Source: Actinomycetota bacterium
Lineage (GTDB): Bacteria > Actinomycetota > Thermoleophilia > Solirubrobacterales > JACPNS01
Assembly (NCBI GenBank): GCA_016219715.1
Contig: JACRKX010000032.1
Location: 1 to 34,571 of the forward strand
Reading direction: 5' to 3'
DNA: 34,571 nt
How positions within the stretch are numbered: position 1 is the stretch's first letter; each line of letters starts with the position of its first letter. This document shows positions 28,907 through 34,571 of this stretch, piece by piece. Made by a program: the position numbers and the translations under genes. A model generated the notes under the pieces. That model did no database searches and was not told the DNA's origin. It saw only the letters and a list, made by a program, of their open reading frames with translations.

Positions 28907-30433
28907 CTACTGAGTAGAGAATGCTGCGGAAACCGCTTGGGCAAGACTCTTGAGACGGTCGCCGCCCTCGTCTGGCGGCGCCAAAACGCCGTGCAAACCG
29001 AACTTGGCGGCCTCTTCACGGCGGCGGTCGCCGTGCGGAACGCCGCGCAGCTCACCGGTGAGGCCGAGCTCGCCGAAGCAGGCCAGTGGCAAGTGCTGTT
29101 CGTCGTCGCTAGGGGCGGTGCCGGAGCGCAGCGGCCGCCCGCGCAACGCTGAAACGATCGCCAGCGCCATTGCCAGGTCCGCGGCGGGCTCGTCGACCCG
29201 TACGCCGCCGGCGACATTGACGAAAACATCGTGCGAACCCAGACCGACGCGGGCGTGACGCCCGAGCACCGCGAGCACCAGCGCAAGACGATTGCGATCG
29301 ACGCCGTTGGCCACGCGGCGCGGCGGCACGATCTCGGATGGCGCGACGAGCGCCTGAATCTCGACGAGCAGCGGCCGCGTGCCCTCCATCGCGCAGAACA
29401 CCACCGAGCCCGCGTTGCCCGAGGCCTCACCGACAAACCGTGCCGAAGCGTCGAGGATCTCGACAAGGCCCCCCTGGCGCATCTCGAAGACGCCCACCTC
29501 GTTGGTAGAACCGAAGCGATTCTTCAGTGAACGAAGCGTGCGGTAGCTGCGCTCGCGCTCGCCCTCGAACTGAAGCACGCAGTCGACGAGGTGCTCGAGC
29601 ACACGTGGGCCGGCGAGCGAACCCTCCTTTGTGACGTGACCGACGATCAACATGGCGATCTGGCGCGACTTGGCCAGCTGCATCAACCGCGCGGCGACCT
29701 CGCGCACCTGGCCGACGCTGCCGGGCGCGCCGGTTAGATCGGGGCAGTAGAGGGTTTGCACGCTGTCGATTACGACTACGCGCGGGTTGGCGGCGACGAT
29801 CGCCTCGAGCACGACGTTGAGATCGGTTTCGGCCAGCACCGGGACGTGCAACGCGTGCAAGCCGAGGCGCTCGTGACGTAGGCGTATCTGCTCGGGCGAC
29901 TCCTCGCCAGAGACGTAGAGCACCGGCTCTCCGGCGGCTACCAGCTTGCCGAGCGCATCGCCGGTAAGCGTGCTCTTGCCGATTCCCGGTGACCCGCCCA
30001 GCAGTACCAACGAGCCGGGAACGATGCCGAAGCCGGCGGGGCCGCCGCCCAGCACCCGGTCGAACTCGCCGATGCCGGTTGGAATGCGCTTGACGTCGGC
30101 GGCGCGGACTTCGCTGAGCAGGACCGGGCCGGCGGATGGGAACGCGGCGCTTGAGACCGGGTGCGAGGCAGGGCCCGCGGCACGCAAGCCCGGCGCAGCA
30201 TCTCGTGCCGATGCGACACCGCCCGTCGGCGAAGCGGCCCGGCTCGAAAAAGCAGCACCGGCCTGCGCGGCGGCATTGCGAGCACGCGGATCGATGCGTT
30301 CGGGTGGCCGCTCCTCGATGAGCGTGTTCCATTCGCCGCACCCTGGGCACTGGCCGTGCCACTTGGCCTCGACCGTTCCGCACTCGGTACACGCCCAGAC
30401 CGGCTGATGTGACTTGTGAGTAGATTTGGCCAT
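28907..30433 (-). CDS. radA: DNA repair protein RadA (Sms)
   Basis: A 508-residue recombination helicase that extends branches at D-loops. The C4 zinc finger is C15, C18, C29, C32 (ACTECGTVEAKWHGQCPGCGEW). Walker A is GSPGIGKS at 147-154, KNRFG is at 304-308, and the C-terminal Lon-like domain runs to the end (VNVAGGVRVDEPAADLAMALAI). Between zinc finger and ATPase lies an Ala/Pro/Ser-rich linker of about 60 residues, longer than in most RadA proteins. I chose ATG 30433 (MAKSTHKSHQPVWACTEC), the usual start; an in-frame start at 30472 would run back through the LexA box. No Shine-Dalgarno is visible, and TATGTT seven bases upstream could allow a leaderless mRNA. Confidence 0.96.
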   Translation of the reverse strand: MAKSTHKSHQPVWACTECGTVEAKWHGQCPGCGEWNTLIEERPPERIDPRARNAAAQAGAAFSSRAASPTGGVASARDAAPGLRAAGPASHPVSSAAFPSAGPVLLSEVRAADVKRIPTGIGEFDRVLGGGPAGFGIVPGSLVLLGGSPGIGKSTLTGDALGKLVAAGEPVLYVSGEESPEQIRLRHERLGLHALHVPVLAETDLNVVLEAIVAANPRVVVIDSVQTLYCPDLTGAPGSVGQVREVAARLMQLAKSRQIAMLIVGHVTKEGSLAGPRVLEHLVDCVLQFEGERERSYRTLRSLKNRFGSTNEVGVFEMRQGGLVEILDASARFVGEASGNAGSVVFCAMEGTRPLLVEIQALVAPSEIVPPRRVANGVDRNRLALVLAVLGRHARVGLGSHDVFVNVAGGVRVDEPAADLAMALAIVSALRGRPLRSGTAPSDDEQHLPLACFGELGLTGELRGVPHGDRRREEAAKFGLHGVLAPPDEGGDRLKSLAQAVSAAFSTQ

Positions 30434-30438
30434 ACCGA

Positions 30439-30450
30439 GAACATATGTTC
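30439..30450. promoter_or_regulatory. LexA (SOS) box at the radA start
   Basis: GAACATATGTTC is a perfect 12-bp palindrome with the GAAC-N4-GTTC core of the Firmicute/actinobacterial SOS box. On the radA strand, CGAACATATGTTCT matches CGAACRNRYGTTYC at 13 of 14 positions. It ends five bases before the radA ATG and covers the candidate -10 (TATGTT), so LexA would block radA transcription until DNA damage. Confidence 0.8.
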
Positions 30451-30536
30451 GTGTTCGGACGGATTGCCGCAAAGCCAGGTCCCAAGCGGTTTTTCACTAT
30501 CAACAAAGGCCGTTGCAAGAATTTTCACATGTGACC

Positions 30537-30565
30537 TTGCGCGTTTCGCCAATCACCACTATGAT
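30537..30565 (+). promoter_or_regulatory. Candidate promoter of the polysaccharide cluster
   Basis: TTGCGC (30537-30542) and TATGAT (30560-30565) are separated by 17 bases. The -10 matches consensus at five of six positions, and the -35 keeps only TTG. Transcription would begin near 30572, about 200 bases before the glycosyltransferase start. Confidence 0.4.
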
Positions 30566-30571
30566 GCTTGG

Positions 30572-30769
30572 AGTCGGTTGTTCCCGAACAGGAATTGGGT
30601 AGTCATTCTTCCGGCCCACCGGTTCTCGCACTCGGAAATTGCGGGAAACCGAAAAAATCGAACAGCGTGATCACGTGAGACTGGGCCGCCCGATGCGGGT
30701 TTGCGGGCCACTCCGCGAGTCCACAACCCCGAGATTGCGCGCAGCCACACATGAGATAAGGAGTCTCTG
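30572..30769 (+). other. Gene-free stretch: long leader of the glycosyltransferase gene
   Basis: Apart from the LexA box and promoter, the 336 bases between radA and the glycosyltransferase hold no gene. The leader contains a long hairpin (30621-30631 with 30641-30652, one bulge, nine-base loop) followed by six A residues, and overlapping palindromes GTGATCAC (30667-30674) and TCACGTGA (30671-30678). Another palindrome, TCACATGTGA, is at 30525-30534, before the promoter. No known riboswitch was recognised. AAGGAG at 30758-30763 is the ribosome site. Confidence 0.45.
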
Positions 30770-31723
30770 GTGACGTTTCTCGGCAAACTCGGCGAAGTTT
30801 CGGGATCAAATCGAACAAGTCTCTTGGAACGCGGTGTCACGGTGGACGACCGCACCCTCGTCAACGACGACGGCGCCCCCTACGTCCGCAATCCGCAGAT
30901 CGACGAGATCCGCGAGCGCGTGCTCAGTCGCCGCGACCGGCAGCCAAACCCGCGCCGCCGCGCCGCCGACAACCCGCGCGTCAGCGTCGTCGTTCCGGCC
31001 CGCAACGAAGCTAAGAACCTGCCGATCGTGTTCGACACGATCCCTGAGGACGTCTTCGAGATCGTCGTCGTCGACGGCGACTCCACCGATGGCACCGCCG
31101 AAGTCGCGCGCAGCCTGCGCGACAACGTGCGCGTCGTCGGCCAGACCAGGCCGGGCAAGGGCAATGCGCTGATCTGCGGCTTCGAGGCGGCGCGCGGCGA
31201 CATCATCGTGATGATCGACGCCGACGGCTCAATGGATGGCACCGAGATCCCGCTTTACGTCGACGCGCTCGTCGGCGGAGCCGACTTCGTGAAAGGTTCG
31301 CGCTACATGGACGGCGCCGGCTCGTCCGACATCACCCTGATCCGCAGCACCGGCAACCACGCGCTGCGCCTGATGGTCAACACGCTGTTCGGCACGCGCT
31401 ACACCGACCTTTGCTACGGCTACGCCGCCTTCTGGCGCTGGACGCTGCCGCAGCTCGCGCTCGACTGCGACGGCTTCGAGGTCGAAACGATGATGAACAT
31501 CCGCGCGCACACCGCGGGGCTCAACATCGCCGAGGTCCCAACCTGGGAACACGACCGCATCCACGGCGAGAGCAACCTCAACGCCACGCGCGACGGACTG
31601 CGGATCCTCAAGGTAATCATCTCGGAGCGTCTCGCCCCGAAGCGTGGACGTAAGCGCTTTGCCGCCAGCGCCGCGCCGGGCGCCAACGCTCCGGTCGCCG
31701 GCGAGGCCGCGTCGATCGCCTGA
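30770..31723 (+). CDS. Family 2 glycosyltransferase (DPM/polyprenyl-phosphate type)
   Basis: A 317-residue cytosolic glycosyltransferase with a GT-A fold at about residues 70-285. The start strand is VSVVVPARNEAKNLP, the nucleotide-sugar motif is VVVDGDSTDGTAE, and the metal-binding DxD is IDADGSMDG; KGSRY and GTRYTDLCYGYAAFWR follow, as in dolichol-phosphate mannosyl or glucosyl transferase-like enzymes. There is no membrane segment. The N-terminal 65 residues are charged and of unknown function, and the C-terminus is Ala-rich. Start GTG 30770 with AAGGAG six bases upstream. It heads a plus-strand polysaccharide cluster with a deacetylase and a tandem glycosyltransferase. The donor and acceptor are not known. 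Confidence 0.9.
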   Translation: MTFLGKLGEVSGSNRTSLLERGVTVDDRTLVNDDGAPYVRNPQIDEIRERVLSRRDRQPNPRRRAADNPRVSVVVPARNEAKNLPIVFDTIPEDVFEIVVVDGDSTDGTAEVARSLRDNVRVVGQTRPGKGNALICGFEAARGDIIVMIDADGSMDGTEIPLYVDALVGGADFVKGSRYMDGAGSSDITLIRSTGNHALRLMVNTLFGTRYTDLCYGYAAFWRWTLPQLALDCDGFEVETMMNIRAHTAGLNIAEVPTWEHDRIHGESNLNATRDGLRILKVIISERLAPKRGRKRFAASAAPGANAPVAGEAASIA

Positions 31724-31735
31724 ACAAATCGCTGC

Positions 31736-31756
31736 CGCCCGGCACGACGCCGGGCG
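31736..31756 (+). terminator. GC-rich hairpin after the glycosyltransferase
   Basis: CGCCCGGC (31736-31743) pairs with GCCGGGCG (31749-31756) around ACGAC, just past the glycosyltransferase stop codon. There is no U-tract. It may be a weak terminator or an mRNA-stabilising hairpin, since the next gene continues on the same strand. Confidence 0.35.
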
Positions 31757-31832
31757 CTACGAACATAATCTTCAAGACCGGAGCAGCGCCGGGCCGCCGG
31801 CCCGCCACGACTTCGCAGAGGTGAACCAAAAC

Positions 31833-32777
31833 GTGGCCGACTCAAGCGCCCCGCGCCCCACGCGGCATGACATAGCGGGTGACCGCATCCCCGTACTGCT
31901 GTACCACTCGGTCAGCGACGCGCCGCACCCGGCAATCGCCGAGTTCTCGACCGGTATCGGCGAGTTCGCCGAGCACGTGCGCGCGATCGCCGAGAGCGAC
32001 CGCGAAGCGGTCACCTTCGGAGAGCTCGCCGCCCGACTCGCGGCGCGCGACCACGCGCGTCTAAGCGGCCTGGTTTGCGTGACCTTCGACGACGGCTGGG
32101 CCGACAACCTCGCGGCGGCCCGCTTGCTTTCCGAGACCGGCCTACCGGCGACGTTCTTCGTTACCAGCGGATTCGTCGACAGCGCGGCGATGCTGACGAC
32201 CGATGAGCTGCGCGAGCTCGCCGCCCTGCCCGGGATCGAGATCGGCGCGCACAGCGTCTCGCACCCGTATCTCGACGAACTCGACGACCGCGCGCTGACG
32301 CGCGAGGTGCGCGAGTGCCGCCAGTGGCTGCGCGGCGCGCTCGGATTCGAGATCGACAGCTTCGCCTACCCGCACGGAGCACACGGGGCGCGTGTCCGCC
32401 AGGCCGTGATCGACGCAGGCTTCAAATCGGCCGCCGCGGTCAAGAACGCGATCTCCCATCCACGCGACGACATCTACGCCGTCGCACGCTGGACCGTGCT
32501 CGAGCAGCACGACGCCGGCGAAGTGCGAGAGCTGCTTGCCGGCACCAGTGGCCAGCCGGCATGGAGTGGCGAGAAGCTTCGCACCAAGGCATACCGGGCC
32601 TTTCGCCGCGCGCGCCGCTCGATCCGCGGAGTCGACGGCGGCCTCGCCGGCGACGAGGACTACCGGTCGCACGAGGAGCGGGCCAACGGTCACAAATTCC
32701 TCGACGACAAAAACGACGCGGTCAGCAGCGAGTCGATCGAGGGCACAGCCAGCGCCGGCGACGGGGGCGACGGGTGA
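31833..32777 (+). CDS. Polysaccharide deacetylase (NodB/CE4 family)
   Basis: A 314-residue CE4 esterase that removes N- or O-acetyl groups from polysaccharides. The catalytic motifs are in order: LLYHSVSDAP, VTFDDGWADN (metal and base Asp pair), the HSVSHPYLDEL stretch (two metal-binding His), and SFAYPHGAHGARV. No signal peptide precedes the domain, so it may act in the cytosol on lipid-linked intermediates or have an unusual export route. The C-terminal 60 residues are Arg-rich and then acidic/low-complexity. I chose GTG 31833 because GAGGTGA lies eight bases upstream. The open frame extends back to 31644 but would overlap the glycosyltransferase by 80 bases. The next gene overlaps its stop by four bases (GTGA). 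Confidence 0.9.
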   Translation: MADSSAPRPTRHDIAGDRIPVLLYHSVSDAPHPAIAEFSTGIGEFAEHVRAIAESDREAVTFGELAARLAARDHARLSGLVCVTFDDGWADNLAAARLLSETGLPATFFVTSGFVDSAAMLTTDELRELAALPGIEIGAHSVSHPYLDELDDRALTREVRECRQWLRGALGFEIDSFAYPHGAHGARVRQAVIDAGFKSAAAVKNAISHPRDDIYAVARWTVLEQHDAGEVRELLAGTSGQPAWSGEKLRTKAYRAFRRARRSIRGVDGGLAGDEDYRSHEERANGHKFLDDKNDAVSSESIEGTASAGDGGDG

Positions 32778-34571
32778 GCATCCAGTCGATCGACGCGCCG
32801 ATCGCGGTGCGCACGATCGACGTCGGCGTCGAGCCAGTCGACGTCTCGCTCGGCCGCGACCCCGATGGACGCGAGTACAACGCTCTTTACGCAATCGCGA
32901 CGCGCGGCGGACTCGCGATCGGCGCCTTCTTCGTACGCGCGGTCGGCGGAACGATTACCTCCGGCGCATTGCGGGCGGCTATCGCCGAGCATGCCGTGAC
33001 GGCAAGCGAAGACCGTCAGCCGGCCAGCGACTTCGCTCCGCTGGTTTCGGTCGTGATCTGTGCGATCGACGGCGGGTACGCCGCGGTGCGAACGGTCGAG
33101 ACGATCCTCTCCGGCGACTACCCGGCGATCGAAGTGATCGTCGTCAACAACCGGCCAGGCAACGGTGCCCTGGATCCCGTCGCCGCCGCCTTCGCCGACG
33201 ATCCGCGCGTTCGCACCGCGGAGGAACCCCGGCCCGGCCTGTCGTACGCACGAAACGCCGGCATCGCGGAGGCACGCGGCGAGATCGTCGCCTTCACCGA
33301 CGACGACGCCGTACCCGACGCGCGCTGGATCGAGCGGATCGTTGCCGCTTTCGCCGAGAACCCCGGCGCATCGTGCGTTACGGGATTGATCGTCCCGCTC
33401 GCGCTCGACACCGACGCACAGGTGCTGCTCGAGCGCTTCGCAGGCTTTTCGAAGGGCTTCTCGCGCAGGCGCTGGTCGCTCGCCGAGTGCAGCGACGAAC
33501 CGATGTTCCCCTATCGCGCGGGCCAGTTCGGCAGCGGGGCGAACATCGCCTTGCGCCGCGGAGCCCTCGACCTGCTCGGCGGGTACGACGACGCGCTCGG
33601 CATCGGAACGCCGGCCCACGGTGGCGAAGACCTCGATCTGTTCATACGGGTGCTGATGCACGGCATGGAACTCGTCTACGAGCCCGCGGCGATGGTCTGG
33701 CACGAACACCCGCGCACGATCGAGCACATCGAGCGCGAGGTTTCGCTCTACGGCTCAGGACTCACGGCAGCGCTGTTCAAACAGCTGATCCACGGCCCAC
33801 GGCGCCGGCGGCTGATCGGCGGCCTCGGCTCGGGAGCGCGCTACGCACTGAGCCCCTCTTCAGAGAAGAACGAGCGCAAGGGCGCGGACTTCCCGCTCGC
33901 CTACACCCTCGCCGAACTGCGCGGCATGCTCTACGGACCGATCGGATACCTGCGCTCGCGTCGCTTCGTGCGGCGCAACAAGACGTCGCGCGGAGCCAAG
34001 CGAGGCGCGCTGATGGGCCTGCTGATCGCACTGGGAATGCTTGGCGGCGGCGAGTCGACCGAATCCGCCAGGGCCGAGACGGGTGAGAGCACTCGCACCG
34101 TGCGCATGTCTGCTCGCGACAAGTCCGGCGGCGGGCCGCCGCCCGAACTGAAACCGCTGGATTCTTCATCGAACCCCGTGCGCTTCGAACCCACCTGGGT
34201 CGACGAAGTCGAATTGACGGCTCCGGCGGCGGATCTCGTGGCCGGTCCACGCGACGACGGCGGCGACTACACCCGCGCGTCGCTGCTCGTACGGCTCGAT
34301 GGTGAGCCGCTCGGCTTTGTCGCGGTGCCGCTGATCGACGGCCGGATCGGCGGCGCCGAGCTGCGGGCCGCGATCGACGAGCTGCTCGGCACGCGCGCGC
34401 GAGAGCGGCGCCTCGAGATCGCGTCGCGGCGCACCGCGCCGGCCGGAACGCCATTCGCCAGCGTCGTGATCTGCAGTCGCGACCGTGCAGAGTCGCTGGC
34501 CCGCACACTCGGCAGCGCCCTGGCGCTCGACTACCCCGGCTTCGAGATCGTCGTCGTCGACAACGCGCCCG
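32774..34571 (+). CDS. Tandem glycosyltransferase family 2 protein (partial, runs off the right edge)
   Basis: An uninterrupted frame of at least 599 codons, still open at the window end. It consists of two copies of a two-part unit. Unit 1: an N-terminal beta-rich module (about 1-85, AIATRGGLAIGAFFVRAVGGTITSGALRAAI), then a GT2 domain from about 91 (VSVVICAIDGG, VIVVNNRPGN, FTDDDAVPD as the DxD, FGSGANIALRR, HGGEDLDLFIRVL). A short hydrophobic stretch (about 410-425, ALMGLLIALGMLGG) and a disordered link follow. Unit 2 from about 469: the same module (YTRASLLVRLDGEPLGFVAVPL, GAELRAAIDELL), then a second GT2 start (ASVVICSRDRAESLART, FEIVVVDNAP). The start is GTG 32774, coupled to the deacetylase. 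The activity is presumably stepwise sugar addition to an envelope polysaccharide. Confidence 0.88.
   Translation, partial: MSIQSIDAPIAVRTIDVGVEPVDVSLGRDPDGREYNALYAIATRGGLAIGAFFVRAVGGTITSGALRAAIAEHAVTASEDRQPASDFAPLVSVVICAIDGGYAAVRTVETILSGDYPAIEVIVVNNRPGNGALDPVAAAFADDPRVRTAEEPRPGLSYARNAGIAEARGEIVAFTDDDAVPDARWIERIVAAFAENPGASCVTGLIVPLALDTDAQVLLERFAGFSKGFSRRRWSLAECSDEPMFPYRAGQFGSGANIALRRGALDLLGGYDDALGIGTPAHGGEDLDLFIRVLMHGMELVYEPAAMVWHEHPRTIEHIEREVSLYGSGLTAALFKQLIHGPRRRRLIGGLGSGARYALSPSSEKNERKGADFPLAYTLAELRGMLYGPIGYLRSRRFVRRNKTSRGAKRGALMGLLIALGMLGGGESTESARAETGESTRTVRMSARDKSGGGPPPELKPLDSSSNPVRFEPTWVDEVELTAPAADLVAGPRDDGGDYTRASLLVRLDGEPLGFVAVPLIDGRIGGAELRAAIDELLGTRARERRLEIASRRTAPAGTPFASVVICSRDRAESLARTLGSALALDYPGFEIVVVDNAP

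Noticed and set aside
31644-31832. An N-terminal extension of the deacetylase overlapping the glycosyltransferase.
   Set aside because: GAGGTGA at 31818-31824 fixes the start at GTG 31833; the extension is Arg/Pro-rich shadow sequence.
32536-34086. A 516-codon plus-strand frame near the right end.
   Set aside because: It is the +1 shadow of the tandem glycosyltransferase, being Arg-rich with no motif; the real frame starts at 32774 and has GT2 motifs.
1-34571. CRISPR array, insertion sequence, prophage or attachment site.
   Set aside because: No regularly spaced repeats, transposase, integrase or terminal repeats were seen. The tRNA-Thr has no integrase nearby, and I noticed no repeat of its 3' end.

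Overview
The window looks like chromosome from a high-GC actinobacterium, most likely Thermoleophilia (Solirubrobacterales-like). This rests on strong GC bias, actinobacterial-style starts (GTG/TTG, several apparently leaderless), CarD and DisA, beta-oxidation enzymes, and glycosyltransferases with an N-terminal module that I associate with this group. The taxonomic call is an inference. No phage, insertion sequence or CRISPR array was seen.

Layout. (1) 1-10.8 kb: a [3Fe-4S]-type ferredoxin and an acyl-CoA dehydrogenase; a CWB2-type lipoprotein and a small unknown protein; three consecutive HD-GYP genes, the third with most metal ligands lost; a thiolase divergent from a 3-hydroxyacyl-CoA dehydrogenase; a CorC/HlyC membrane protein; and a pterin carbinolamine dehydratase. 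(2) 10.9-17.5 kb: a cobalamin-binding-type protein; an ECF sigma factor coupled to an unusual membrane protein that joins a helical, membrane-anchored N-terminus to a zinc-ribbon rhomboid protease; a PlsC-GpsA fusion (two phospholipid-synthesis steps in one chain); tRNA-Thr(UGU); and an ABC-2 transporter pair. (3) 17.6-30.4 kb: a block that in gene order matches the Firmicute radA-disA-(yacL)-ispD-ispF-gltX-(cysE)-cysS-rlmB-sigH neighbourhood. Here it reads radA, a PNPOx-family gene, disA, carD, ispD, [response regulator / histidine kinase / PHP phosphatase inserted], ispF, gltX, cysS, rlmB, sigH. (4) 30.5-34.6 kb: a cell-envelope polysaccharide cluster (GT2, NodB-type deacetylase, and a very long tandem GT2 gene that runs off the right edge).

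Functional links. The fatty-acid genes of part 1 form a degradation set. The HD-GYP trio (c-di-GMP) and DisA (c-di-AMP) put two cyclic-dinucleotide systems in one window. The histidine kinase sits at the head of a tightly packed run (kinase, PHP, ispF, gltX, cysS, rlmB) with its receiver-only partner divergent, so signalling, isoprenoid synthesis and translation genes may share a promoter.

Points most worth a second look: the sigma / rhomboid-fusion pair, carD apparently starting at ATT, a GluRS lacking about 70 residues of its connective domain, the decayed HD-GYP paralogue, a G-quadruplex-capable leader on an HD-GYP gene, a LexA box on radA, the PlsC-GpsA fusion, and the tandem glycosyltransferase at the right end.
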